64,000 bases of DNA from Pigmentiphaga daeguensis. Lineage in GTDB: Bacteria > Pseudomonadota > Gammaproteobacteria > Burkholderiales > Burkholderiaceae_B. Both the position numbers and the translations under genes were made by a program. The DNA lies in assembly GCF_039523035.1 (NCBI RefSeq), contig NZ_BAAAEN010000019.1:1-64000 (forward strand), written 5' to 3'. Positions 33,939-42,292 of this stretch are shown piece after piece (position 1 is the first letter of the stretch; every line of letters starts with the position of its first letter). The notes beneath the pieces were generated by a model. The model did no database searches and was not told where the DNA came from. It saw only the letters and a list, made by a program, of their open reading frames with translations.

Positions 33939-33956
33939 GGCTGGCCTCTTGCGGCG

Positions 33957-34988
33957 CTATTTGCGGATGGCGTCCACGCACGCCTGCAACACCGGGCGCA
34001 CGGCCTTCACGAACGCCTGGAAAGGCGCGCCCGTGCTAGTTTCCGGACCGCGCCAGTTGTAGGTGAAGCAGAACGTGACCGGCACCCGGTCGACGATCAT
34101 CTGGCCGGGAAAGCTGATGGTGTGGAAGTCCAGCCAATCGATGCTGCCTCCCTTGCCATACGCAATGATGTCCGCCGGCACCACCAGCGAGATCGCGTCG
34201 GCCATCGCCAGTATCCGCTTGTATTCCGTCAGGGTCGCCGGCTGGGTGAAGAACTTGCCCGACAGCGATTGCCGGTACCACGCCACCAGCTCGGTGGCCG
34301 TGCTGAGCATCGACTGCCTGTCGTTGATCGCCTGCCGCGCGTTCGGCAGCGAAGGCTGCGCCAGCTCCGCCATCAAGGCCTCCCAGCCCAGGTCCACGCC
34401 GTCGGGCGCCCCGGCCAGGTACGAGAACAGGCGGCGCGTCGAATCCGGGATCCGCGTATGCGTCAGCCCCGCCCGGGCGATCAGTTGCCGCACCCGGTCC
34501 GCCCCCACCGCGGCATAGGCCATGTCGGTGGCGGTGTTGTCGCTGTGGGCGATCATCGCCTCCAGCGCGTACTTGGCGGGCAGCGTGCCGTTCAGGTCGA
34601 CGAATACAGGGCTGCCGGGCGAGCGGACCCCGTCGTCGATGGTCTGCGGCATGTTCCCGGAAATGCCGTTGTACGACGTTTCCGCATCGATCGCGAACTG
34701 GCCCAGGATGAAGGTCTTGACCGCGCTGCCGATGAACAGCTGCCGGTCGGGGTTGTAGCTCGCGCTCCAGGACGCATCGGGCACGTCGGCGCGCACCAGG
34801 CAGTGCGTCCCCTCGGGCGCCAGCGCGCCAAAATCGGCCACCGCCTTGAGAACCGCGTCGCTGGCATTGCCCTCGGCGGCCTGGGCATCGCCCCCGCACG
34901 CGGCCACCGCCTGCACGGCCAGCGCCGACGCGGTGAACTTGAAAAGCCTGCGGCGCTGCTGATCGGCCGGGTCGACGGGGAATTGCAT
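33957..34988 (-). CDS. Class A beta-lactamase-fold serine hydrolase
   Basis: A 343-residue exported protein. The N-terminus has a twin-arginine-like stretch (RRRLFKFTASALA) and a following AVAACGG, which could make it a Tat lipoprotein. The penicillin-interactive motifs are present: SxxK in IGSAVKTF (near residue 93), SDN in AHSDNTATD (near 150), and KGG in AYGKGGSIDW (near 280) in place of the canonical KTG. No clear ExxLN omega-loop glutamate was seen, so it may be a carboxypeptidase or esterase rather than a beta-lactamase. The ATG at 34988 was chosen; an in-frame GTG lies 12 bp upstream. Confidence 0.75.
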   Translation of the reverse strand: MQFPVDPADQQRRRLFKFTASALAVQAVAACGGDAQAAEGNASDAVLKAVADFGALAPEGTHCLVRADVPDASWSASYNPDRQLFIGSAVKTFILGQFAIDAETSYNGISGNMPQTIDDGVRSPGSPVFVDLNGTLPAKYALEAMIAHSDNTATDMAYAAVGADRVRQLIARAGLTHTRIPDSTRRLFSYLAGAPDGVDLGWEALMAELAQPSLPNARQAINDRQSMLSTATELVAWYRQSLSGKFFTQPATLTEYKRILAMADAISLVVPADIIAYGKGGSIDWLDFHTISFPGQMIVDRVPVTFCFTYNWRGPETSTGAPFQAFVKAVRPVLQACVDAIRK

Positions 34989-35076
34989 GGTCGGGGACAC
35001 TCCGCTGGTTGACGCCCGCTCACGCGCGGCCCGCCACCCCGGCAGCCGTCATGCGGAGCACGCATGGACGTCGCGG

Positions 35077-35105
35077 ATGTTGGAAGTCGGTGTGGGAATT
35101 GTCAA
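35077..35105 (-). promoter_or_regulatory. Putative promoter of the serine hydrolase gene
   Basis: On the minus strand TTGACA (35100-35105) and CAACAT (35077-35082) are 17 bp apart. The -35 is perfect and the -10 weak. It lies in an AT-richer stretch 90 bp upstream of the start. Confidence 0.35.
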
Positions 35106-35160
35106 TCAGGAACGATCAATCGACGTTATTCGCCGACGAATCGACATACGCCCCCGCTGT

Positions 35161-35192
35161 CAGCCGGCGCCAGCGAAGCCTGGCGCCGGCTG
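35161..35192 (-). terminator. Hairpin downstream of the repeat-containing secreted protein
   Basis: A perfect 13-bp stem (35161-35173 with 35180-35192, 6-nt loop) lies 8 bp after the stop of the 147-residue protein on the minus strand. It has no T-run, so termination is presumed from strength and position. Confidence 0.45.
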
Positions 35193-35199
35193 CCGCGAC

Positions 35200-35643
35200 T
35201 CATCGCCGCATCGAGCCTCCCGACGACGCGCCGTTGTCAGGCGAAGGAACCGGCTTGCCCGACGCGCCCGAGGACGGTCCCATGTCGGTCCGGGATTCCC
35301 GGTCGTTGCCGCCCGGCCGGGTGCGGTCGCCCGAAGGCTGAGCCGCATCCGAGCCGCTGCGGCCGGCGGGCAAGGGCTTGCCCGAGGCCCCGCTGGAGGG
35401 CCCCATGTCGCTGCGGCTTCCGTGCTCGACGGGCCCGGTCCGCTTGGTGGATTCGGGCTGCGGGCTGTTCTTCCCCTGGTCCGCGGGCAGGGGCTTGCCG
35501 GACGAGCCGGTCGACGGCCCCATGTCGGTCCTGGCATCCTGGCTCGTCCGGTCGGGCGAACTCGTCTGCGCGATGGCGAACGGCGTGGCAGCCGCCAGCA
35601 GGACGGCGAGCAGCGTGTTGCGAGTGGTACTCGAGCATTTCAT
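35200..35643 (-). CDS. Secreted low-complexity protein with three repeats
   Basis: A 147-residue protein with a signal peptide (NTLLAVLLAAATPFAIAQ) and a mature part rich in Ser, Gly, Pro and Asp. Three copies of a motif close to R-T/S-DMGPSxGxSGKPxP begin near residues 37, 77 and 117, about 40 residues apart; the spacers vary. No domain is recognised. GAGGTG lies 6 nt before the ATG at 35643. The frame stays open upstream through a tRNA gene, which rules out an earlier start. The composition suggests an unstructured periplasmic or surface protein; its function is unknown. Confidence 0.72.
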   Translation of the reverse strand: MKCSSTTRNTLLAVLLAAATPFAIAQTSSPDRTSQDARTDMGPSTGSSGKPLPADQGKNSPQPESTKRTGPVEHGSRSDMGPSSGASGKPLPAGRSGSDAAQPSGDRTRPGGNDRESRTDMGPSSGASGKPVPSPDNGASSGGSMRR

Positions 35644-35737
35644 GGCGTCACCTCTTTGGTTTTGGATATGAACCCGGGCTGCCGCAAAACGCGTACCCGG
35701 CTTCGCGAGGCGGCGAATGCCATGTCGAACGCCCAAA

Positions 35738-35773
35738 CAAAAAGGGCTAGTGGCTGCTGGCGCACTAACCCTT
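35738..35773 (-). terminator. Intrinsic terminator of the downstream tRNA trio
   Basis: On the minus strand, a stem (35763-35773 with 35742-35752, one mismatch) is followed by a T-rich run. It lies 10 bp after tRNA-Asp. Confidence 0.7.
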
Positions 35774-35782
35774 GGAATTCCT

Positions 35783-35859
35783 TGGCGGAGCGGACGGGGC
35801 TCGAACCCGCGACCCCCGGCGTGACAGGCCGGTATTCTAACCAACTGAACTACCGCTCC
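35783..35859 (-). tRNA. tRNA-Asp (GTC), copy 2
   Basis: A 77-nt tRNA with encoded CCA (35783-35785). The acceptor stem GGAGCGG pairs with CCGCTCC, and the anticodon GTC stands in CCTGTCACG. It differs from the copy at 36251-36327 by one base, C instead of T at T-loop position 60. It is the last gene of the second trio. Confidence 0.97.
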
Positions 35860-35895
35860 GCAGCGGCGTTTCTACTGCTGCCAACCTGTGGCGGT

Positions 35896-35971
35896 TGGCG
35901 TCCCCTAGGGGATTCGAACCCCTGTACTCACCGTGAAAGGGTGATGTCCTAGGCCTCTAGACGAAGGGGAC
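35896..35971 (-). tRNA. tRNA-Glu (TTC), copy 2
   Basis: A 76-nt tRNA with encoded CCA. The acceptor GTCCCCT pairs with AGGGGAC, and the anticodon TTC stands in CCTTTCACG. The sequence is identical to the copy at 36365-36440. Confidence 0.97.
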
Positions 35972-35988
35972 CTGGAACTGCTGTTTCG

Positions 35989-36064
<76 letters not shown>

Positions 36065-36138
36065 ACGGTTACTGCCATTCAGTTACCGCCATCCATCTGG
36101 GTGGATGCCCGCTGAAATGTTTTTCAAGCGGGATCTGG

Positions 36139-36168
36139 ATTATAGCCATATTTCAGCTTGCAAGTCCA
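36139..36168 (-). promoter_or_regulatory. Putative promoter of the second tRNA trio
   Basis: On the minus strand a perfect TATAAT (36139-36144) lies 75 bp upstream of tRNA-Ala. The -35 is weak (GGACTT about 17 bp upstream). The leader can fold into a CCCGCTTGAA-based hairpin. Confidence 0.5.
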
Positions 36169-36202
36169 CGCAGGACCCGCCTGAGACACAGGCGGAGCAG
36201 AA

Positions 36203-36242
36203 AAGCAAAAGCCCTGCTAAACACGGGATTTAGCAGGGCTTT
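36203..36242 (-). terminator. Intrinsic terminator of the first tRNA trio
   Basis: A perfect 14-bp stem (36208-36221 with 36229-36242) with a 7-nt loop lies 8 bp after tRNA-Asp copy 1. On the minus strand it ends in TTTTGCTTTT. This separates the two tRNA trios into two transcripts. Confidence 0.85.
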
Positions 36243-36250
36243 CTGATTCT

Positions 36251-36327
36251 TGGCGGAGCGGACGGGACTCGAACCCGCGACCCCCGGCGTGACAGGCCGG
36301 TATTCTAACCAACTGAACTACCGCTCC
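36251..36327 (-). tRNA. tRNA-Asp (GTC), copy 1
   Basis: A 77-nt tRNA with encoded CCA and anticodon GTC. It is identical to the copy at 35783-35859 except for T at T-loop position 60. It is the last gene of the first trio and is followed by a strong terminator. Confidence 0.97.
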
Positions 36328-36364
36328 GCAGCGGCATATTTTTACTGCTGCCAACCTGTTCGGC

Positions 36365-36440
36365 TGGCGTCCCCTAGGGGATTCGAACCCCTGTACTCAC
36401 CGTGAAAGGGTGATGTCCTAGGCCTCTAGACGAAGGGGAC
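36365..36440 (-). tRNA. tRNA-Glu (TTC), copy 1
   Basis: A 76-nt tRNA with encoded CCA and anticodon TTC. It lies close downstream of gltX, the gene for the synthetase that charges it. Confidence 0.97.
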
Positions 36441-36470
36441 CCGGAACTACAGTACTGCTTCTTCCCGGAC

Positions 36471-36546
<76 letters not shown>

Positions 36547-36564
36547 GTCCTGCGAAGAAGCGAG

Positions 36565-36593
36565 ATTATGCACGGTTTTTAAACCGTGTGCAA
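36565..36593 (-). promoter_or_regulatory. Putative tRNA promoter with palindrome in the spacer
   Basis: On the minus strand TTGCAC (36588-36593) and CATAAT (36565-36570) are exactly 17 bp apart. The spacer is almost wholly a perfect 18-bp dyad, CACGGTTT-TT-AAACCGTG (36571-36588), which also contains the gltX stop codon. Confidence 0.65.
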
Positions 36594-38006
36594 GCGGGCC
36601 AGCACTTTCTCGCGGCCAAGCAGTGACAGGACCGCATCGATGGCCGGCGTCTGCGCCCGTCCCGTCACGGCTACCCGCAGCGGTATCCCGAGCGCCGGCA
36701 TCTTGACGCCATGCTTGGCCAGGGTGGCCTTCATCAGCGCCGAGATCTGTTCCCGGGTCCATTCGATCGAGCCGGCCTCTTGCGCGAAGTCGCGCAGGAT
36801 CGCGCGCGCGGCATCGGTCAGGTGCTGCGCGACCAGGTCCGGCGGCGTGGCCGCGGCATCGAATTCGCCGCAGAACAACATGGCGTCGTCGGCCAGTTGC
36901 TCGAGCGTTTCGGCGCGTTCCTTGAGCAGCGCCATGATGGCCGGCAGGTCCACGCCGTCGACCGCCCCGCCCCGCTTGGCGATGCGCGGCGCGACGCGCG
37001 CGGCCAGGTCGGCGTCGGCGCTCTGCTTGATGTAGTGGGCGTTGACCCAGTTGAGCTTCTTGGGATCCCACTGCGCCGCGGACTTCGACAGGCTGCGGGT
37101 ATCGAACCACTCGACCAGTTGTTCGCGCGTGAAGATCTCGTCGTCGCCGTGGCTCCAGCCCAGGCGCGCGAGGTAGTTGATCATGGCTTCCGGCAGATAG
37201 CCCTGGTCGTCGTACTGCATGACGCTGACCGCGCCATGGCGCTTGGACAGTTTCTCGCCGTCCGGTCCCAGGATCATGGGCACGTGGCCGTATTCCGGCA
37301 GCGTGGCGCCCAGGGCCTTCAGGATGTTGACCTGGCGCGGCGTGTTGTTGACGTGGTCGTCGCCGCGGATGACGTGGGTGATGCCCATGTCCCAGTCGTC
37401 CACCACCACGCAGAAGTTGTAGGTGGGCGTGCCATCGGGCCGGGCGATGATGAGGTCGTCCAGTTCGGCGTTGGCGATGGTGATCGGGCCCTTGACCAGG
37501 TCGTTCCAGGTGACGTCGCCGTCCAGCGGATTGCGGAAGCGCACCACGGGCTTGCGGCCCTCGGGCACCGGCGGCAGGGTCTTGCCCGGCTCGGGCCGCC
37601 ACGTGCCGTCGTAGCGCGGCTTGCGGCCTTCGGCCCGGGCGCGCTCGCGCATGGCTTCGAGTTCGTCGGGCGAGCAGTAGCAGTAATAGGCCGACCCGGC
37701 GGCCAGCATGCCCGCCAGCACCTCGCGATAGCGGTCCATGCGCTGCATCTGGTAGAACGGGCCTTCATCGTGATCGAGCGCCAGCCACGCCATGCCGTCC
37801 AGGATGGCTTGCACCGCTTCGGGGGTGGAACGCTCCAGGTCGGTATCCTCGATCCGCAGCACGAAGGTGCCGCCGTGGTGACGCGCGAACGCCCACGAGA
37901 ACAGCGCCGTGCGCGCGCCGCCCAGGTGCAGAAAGCCCGTGGGCGACGGTGCGAAGCGGGTACGGACCGCGGGGTTGCGGCCGGACGACGAGGAATCGGT
38001 GCTCAT
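36579..38006 (-). CDS. gltX: Glutamate--tRNA ligase
   Basis: A 475-residue class I aminoacyl-tRNA synthetase that charges tRNA-Glu. The HIGH-type motif is in FAPSPTGFLHLGGARTALF (residues about 18-36) and the KMSKS-type motif in GEKLSKRHGAVSV (near residue 250). RIEDTDLERSTPEA and RGDDHVNNTPRQ are also diagnostic. The reading frame stays open for 600 codons upstream, but that extension is antisense to the Pat-like gene; the ATG at 38006 gives the family length. It stands directly upstream of two tRNA-Glu copies. Its stop lies inside the tRNA promoter spacer. Confidence 0.96.
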   Translation of the reverse strand: MSTDSSSSGRNPAVRTRFAPSPTGFLHLGGARTALFSWAFARHHGGTFVLRIEDTDLERSTPEAVQAILDGMAWLALDHDEGPFYQMQRMDRYREVLAGMLAAGSAYYCYCSPDELEAMRERARAEGRKPRYDGTWRPEPGKTLPPVPEGRKPVVRFRNPLDGDVTWNDLVKGPITIANAELDDLIIARPDGTPTYNFCVVVDDWDMGITHVIRGDDHVNNTPRQVNILKALGATLPEYGHVPMILGPDGEKLSKRHGAVSVMQYDDQGYLPEAMINYLARLGWSHGDDEIFTREQLVEWFDTRSLSKSAAQWDPKKLNWVNAHYIKQSADADLAARVAPRIAKRGGAVDGVDLPAIMALLKERAETLEQLADDAMLFCGEFDAAATPPDLVAQHLTDAARAILRDFAQEAGSIEWTREQISALMKATLAKHGVKMPALGIPLRVAVTGRAQTPAIDAVLSLLGREKVLARLHTV

Positions 38007-38150
38007 AGGAAAACGGCTCTCGTGCAGGAGTGAATACTGGGCGCGCGAAGCGCGCCAGGGTCGGCTGACCGGGGTAGTATTGTATTGCAGCAAATCCGTG
38101 CGGCCCCGGGCCGCCACGCGCCTGCGCGTCCTCATCCAGAAAGGAGGGCC

Positions 38151-40883
38151 ATGTCCCGGCACGCCCTGTCCCCGCTGTTCGATCCCCACTCGCTGATCGC
38201 CATCAGCGACCGGCCGCTGCCGATGATGGCCTCCCTGCCCGCCGCGCTGCGCGCCCGCACCACCGAGCTGCGGCTGGACGAGCGGCGCACCTGCGTCCTG
38301 CCCGCCGGGCTGGCCCAGGCGGCCGAGCGGCCCGACCTGGCGGTGGTGTCCGTTCCCCGCGACGCGCTGCGGACCACGCTGGAGACGCTGGCGCCGGCCC
38401 GGCCGCGAGCGGTGGCGGTGCTCACCCACGAGCCATCGCTCGAGGACAACGATTTCTGCCGTGCCTGGGCCGCGGCCCACGATTGCATACTGCTGGGGCC
38501 GCACAGCTTCGGGCTGCAACGGCCGCACGCCGGCCTCAACGCCAGCGTGCACCCCTCGCTGGGGCGCTCGGGCCGCGTCGCCCTGGTCACGCAATCGCGC
38601 TCCATCATGGCGGTCGTGATGGATTGGGCCGATGACAACCGGACCGGCTTCTCGACCGTCGTTTCCCTGGGCAGCGAAGCGGCGCTGGACGTGCCCCGCG
38701 TGCTGGATTTCCTGGTGGCCGACGCGCGCACCGATAGCATCGCGCTCTACCTGGAGGACGTGCGCGACGCCCGCGAATTCATGAGTGCGATCCGCGCCGC
38801 CGCCAGCGTCAAGCCGGTGGTGGTGCTCAAGGCCGGGCACGGCGGCCGAGAGCGCACTAGCGTGCGGCCCCTGGCCGCCGACGAGTCGGCCTCCGCCGCG
38901 CCGCCTCCGGTCCCGTCCGACATGGTCTTCGATGCCGCGCTGCGGCGCGCTGGCGCGGTGCGCGTCCGCTATTTCGTGCAACTGTTCTCGGCGGTGAAGG
39001 CGCTGGGCTTCGCCAAGCTGCCCAGCGGCCGGCGCATCGCCGTGCTGGCCAACGGCAGCGGTCCGGCGCAGCTGGCACTCGACCAGTTGGGGCCGGGCCG
39101 GCCGGTCATGCGCGCCGAACTGGGCGAAGACACGCGCAGGCAACTGGCTGCCACGCTCAGCGCCAATGCCTGGACCGACAATCCGGTGGTCGAGTTCTCG
39201 GCCCCCGATCCCCAGGCCTGCGCGCAGGCCGTGCAGGCCATCGTCGCCGACGCCGGCGTGGACGGCGTGCTGGCCGTGCTGTCGCCCGATCCCGAGGCCG
39301 ACATGCGCGCGGTGGCGCAGGCCCTGGCCGCCACCGCGCCCAAGGCCTCGAAGCCGGTCATCACCTGCTTCATGGGCGATGCCGCCATGCGGCCGCTGCG
39401 CCGCATCCTGGACGACGCCGGCTCGCCCTCGTTCCGCACGCCCGAAGCGGCGGTGGACGCCTTCGGCAACCTGGCCACCTATCACTACAACCAGCAATTG
39501 CTGCTGCAGACCCCGCCCCCCGAGCCGCCCGGCCAGGAGCCCGATCTGGCCGGCGCGCGCATCCTGCTCGACGGCGCGCGGCGCGAGGGCCGGCTGACAC
39601 TGACCGAACCCGAGAGCAAGGCGCTGCTGGCGGCCTTCCACATCCCGGTGGTCCAGGTCCTGCTTGCCCGCACCCCCGCCGAGGCGGTGATCGCCGCGCA
39701 GCAGATCGGTTTTCCCGTGGCCATCAAGATCGACTCGCCCGACGTGGTGCGCAAATCGGCGGTCCGGGGCGTGCACCTGGACATCCGCAACAGCACCGAA
39801 CTCGTCACCGCCTACCAGCGCATGCTGGCGAATGCCCACGCCGCCGCGCCGCAGGCCTACATCGAAGGCATCACGGTGGAGGCCATGGCCGGCCCGCCCG
39901 GCTCGGCCAAGGTCTCCATGGGCGTGGCCCGCGACGCGCTGTTCGGACCGGTGATCCGCTTCGGATCCGCGCGCTCGCGCAGCGAAAGCCCCTCCAACCG
40001 CAGCCTGGAACTGCCGCCGCTCAACGGCTTCCTGGCGCGCCGCCTGATGGAGCGTTCGCCGGTCTGGCGCTACGCGTTGGCGGGCCAGCTATCGCCGCGC
40101 GCACTCGACGCGCTGGAGGACGTGCTGGTCCGCATTTCCGAGATCGTCTGCGCGCTGCCCGATATCGAGACCATAGACATCGACCCGGTCATGATCGACG
40201 GCGACCGGGTCGTCGCGGCCGACACCCGCATCACGCTCACGCGCGAGACCGCGGGCGACGCCGACGCGGGCCTGGGCGGCTACGCCCACATGGCCATCCA
40301 CCCCTACCCCGCCCGCCTGGTCAGGCACCTGCAATTCAAGGACGGCTCGCCCTACACCATCCGCCCCATCCGGCCCGAGGACGCGGCACCGTTGCAGGAC
40401 TTCACCCGCCAGTTGTCCGAACACACGCGCTACATGCGCTTCATCTCGTTCATGCGCGAGCTCTCGCCGCGGACACTGGCGCGCTACACCCAGGTCGACT
40501 ACCACCGGGAACTGGCCCTGGTGGCCACGGTCTGGGAAGCCGACCCCGACCACCCCGGCGAACTGCGCGAGGCCATCATCGGCGTGGCGCGCTATCTGCT
40601 GAACGCCGACGGCGAAAGCGCCGAATACGCGCTGGTCATCGGCGACGCGTGGCAACGGCGCGGACTGGGCATCCAGCTCATGACGACGCTGATGGACGCG
40701 GCGCGCAGGCAAGGATTGGCCGTCATCGAAGGCTTGGTACTGGGCAACAACCGGCCGATGCTGACGCTGATGGGCCGGCTGGGGTTCCACGTCGACGTGG
40801 ACCCCGACGACTTCAGCATGCGGCGGGTGTGGCTGCGCCTGAAAGGCGACGGCGCCCCGGCGGGCGACGGTCCGGCGGGCTAG
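38151..40883 (+). CDS. Pat-like acyl-CoA ligase/GNAT acetyltransferase
   Basis: A 910-residue protein. In order: a CoA-binding domain, a succinyl-CoA ligase-like flavodoxin domain (VALVTQSRSIMAVVMDWA), an ATP-grasp domain from about residue 490 (ALLAAFHIPVVQVLL, QQIGFPVAIKIDSPDVV) and a C-terminal GNAT domain (RRGLGIQLMTTLMDAAR, NNRPMLTLMGRLGFHVD). This is the layout of the lysine acetyltransferases Pat/YfiQ that modify acetyl-CoA synthetase. The ATP-grasp loop reads RKSAVRGV where active ligases usually have HKSDVGGV, so the ligase part may be inactive, as in Pat. AAGGAGGG precedes the ATG. Its stop overlaps the opposite-strand MFS stop by CTAG. Confidence 0.87.
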   Translation: MSRHALSPLFDPHSLIAISDRPLPMMASLPAALRARTTELRLDERRTCVLPAGLAQAAERPDLAVVSVPRDALRTTLETLAPARPRAVAVLTHEPSLEDNDFCRAWAAAHDCILLGPHSFGLQRPHAGLNASVHPSLGRSGRVALVTQSRSIMAVVMDWADDNRTGFSTVVSLGSEAALDVPRVLDFLVADARTDSIALYLEDVRDAREFMSAIRAAASVKPVVVLKAGHGGRERTSVRPLAADESASAAPPPVPSDMVFDAALRRAGAVRVRYFVQLFSAVKALGFAKLPSGRRIAVLANGSGPAQLALDQLGPGRPVMRAELGEDTRRQLAATLSANAWTDNPVVEFSAPDPQACAQAVQAIVADAGVDGVLAVLSPDPEADMRAVAQALAATAPKASKPVITCFMGDAAMRPLRRILDDAGSPSFRTPEAAVDAFGNLATYHYNQQLLLQTPPPEPPGQEPDLAGARILLDGARREGRLTLTEPESKALLAAFHIPVVQVLLARTPAEAVIAAQQIGFPVAIKIDSPDVVRKSAVRGVHLDIRNSTELVTAYQRMLANAHAAAPQAYIEGITVEAMAGPPGSAKVSMGVARDALFGPVIRFGSARSRSESPSNRSLELPPLNGFLARRLMERSPVWRYALAGQLSPRALDALEDVLVRISEIVCALPDIETIDIDPVMIDGDRVVAADTRITLTRETAGDADAGLGGYAHMAIHPYPARLVRHLQFKDGSPYTIRPIRPEDAAPLQDFTRQLSEHTRYMRFISFMRELSPRTLARYTQVDYHRELALVATVWEADPDHPGELREAIIGVARYLLNADGESAEYALVIGDAWQRRGLGIQLMTTLMDAARRQGLAVIEGLVLGNNRPMLTLMGRLGFHVDVDPDDFSMRRVWLRLKGDGAPAGDGPAG

Positions 40884-42082
40884 CGCGGACGGGGGCTTTC
40901 CTTCCTGGCCAGGCCGGCGACGAAACCCAGCGCGGCCAGGGCAACCAGCGCGGATACGGCAAATCCGGACACCGCACCGTGCGCCAGCAAGCCCGCGCCC
41001 AGCGCGGTCCCCAGGGCGATGCCCAGGTAGATGCAGGAGGCGTTCAGCGCGACCACCAGCGGCGCCTCCTGCGGCGCGGCGTTGGTCAGGCGCAGTTGCT
41101 GCGGCGGTGTCTGGCCCCAGCTGCTCATGCCCCAGACCAGCACGAGCAGCCCCACGGCCACCTCGTGGCCGGCGCCCGCCACGGCCAGCCACGCCATGAT
41201 TGCGAATGACGCCGCCATGGCCACGTACGCGGTGACCGACACCGGCGTGGGCCCCCAGCGATCGGTCCCGTAACCGGCAAGCAGGTTGCCCAGCACCGCC
41301 CCGACGCCGTAGCAGAGCAGCATCGCGCCGATGTGTCCGTCGGCGATCCCCAGGGCCTGCAAGGCGGGCACGCTGTAGGCATACACGATGTAGCAGGCCG
41401 TCATGCCCACCACCGTGAGCGGCAGCACCCAGGCCACCGCCGGCCGGCGCAGCACCGCCAGGCGCGCGCGCAGCGACGAACGCGCCTGCCCCGGCAGGGC
41501 GGGCATGATCAGCGCCACGCCCACGCAGGCCAACGCCGCCAGCGCGGCCACCATGCCCAGCGCCGTGCGCCAGCCGAACCACTGGCTGACCAGATTGCCC
41601 AGCGGCACGCCCAGTGCCGTCGCCACCGTCAACCCGCCCGTGACCAGCGAAAACGCCCGCGCCCGCAGCTCAGGCCGCACCAGCGCCCCACCCGCCGCCG
41701 TGGCCGTCGGCGTATAGGCCGCCGCCCCCACCGCCGCCAACGCTCGGCTTGCCAGCAGCGTCCAGATGTCCGGTGCCAGCGCCGAAAGCAGATTGGCCAA
41801 CGCCAGCACCGCCAGCGCCCCCACCAGCACCCGATTGCGCGACCACGGCGCCGTGACCGTCGCCAGCACCGGCGCCAACAACGCATACGTTCCCGCAAAC
41901 ACCGTGACCGACAGCCCCGTCATGGAATTCGATGCCTGCAACGACTGCGCGATCGAAGGCAGGAACCCCGACACGATGAACGCATCCGTCCCCACCGCGA
42001 ACGTCCCCAGCGCAAGAATGGCAACCGATCCCAACCCCTGCCCCGGCAAGGCACTGACAGACGAAGAAGCGCTACGCGTCAT
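40880..42082 (-). CDS. MFS transporter, arabinose-efflux (DHA1) type
   Basis: A 400-residue twelve-helix major facilitator protein. Seen: SVAILALGTFAVGTDAFIVSGFLPSIA (split over residues 18-45), the loop/motif-C region SLVTGGLTVATALGVPLGNLV (near residue 140) and a matching C-terminal half. It resembles AraJ/YdhP-type efflux proteins. The start is uncertain: an in-frame ATG at 42112 would add ten residues, but neither has a well-spaced ribosome site. It lies downstream of the repeat R3 and convergent with the Pat-like gene, overlapping it by 4 bp. The substrate is unknown. Confidence 0.82.
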   Translation of the reverse strand: MTRSASSSVSALPGQGLGSVAILALGTFAVGTDAFIVSGFLPSIAQSLQASNSMTGLSVTVFAGTYALLAPVLATVTAPWSRNRVLVGALAVLALANLLSALAPDIWTLLASRALAAVGAAAYTPTATAAGGALVRPELRARAFSLVTGGLTVATALGVPLGNLVSQWFGWRTALGMVAALAALACVGVALIMPALPGQARSSLRARLAVLRRPAVAWVLPLTVVGMTACYIVYAYSVPALQALGIADGHIGAMLLCYGVGAVLGNLLAGYGTDRWGPTPVSVTAYVAMAASFAIMAWLAVAGAGHEVAVGLLVLVWGMSSWGQTPPQQLRLTNAAPQEAPLVVALNASCIYLGIALGTALGAGLLAHGAVSGFAVSALVALAALGFVAGLARKESPRPR

Positions 42083-42212
42083 GATGAAGAACTCGGCAAG
42101 AAGCGAGGCCATGCCTCAATTCTGGATATCTTATATCCAGATTAAAAACAAAACAAACCCCAACCGCAGCCAGCGAAGCACAGATGCCACAACCCAAGAA
42201 ACAGGTACTAGA

Positions 42213-42290
42213 CCCAGGATGCGGTGGATCCGGCTCCGCCGGTCCACCCGCATCGCCCCCTGGGGGGCGCGCGAAGCGCGTAGGGGGGGG
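42213..42290. repeat. Composite GC-rich intergenic repeat (R3), inverted
   Basis: The reverse complement of the module order in R1. It has a hairpin pair GGTGGATCCGGC / GCCGGTCCACC (42222-42248), then GCCCCCTGGGGGGCGCGCG and AAGCGCGTAGGGG. It lies in the gap between the DUF748 gene and the MFS gene. Confidence 0.7.
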
Positions 42291-42292
42291 AC

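Noticed and set aside
35644..35844. Upstream extension of the repeat-containing secreted protein
   Set aside because: It would read through a terminator and into tRNA-Asp; the signal peptide begins at the ATG at 35643.
38007..39839. A 600-codon N-terminal extension of gltX
   Set aside because: The extension lies antisense to the Pat-like gene and lacks homology; GluRS begins at the ATG at 38006.
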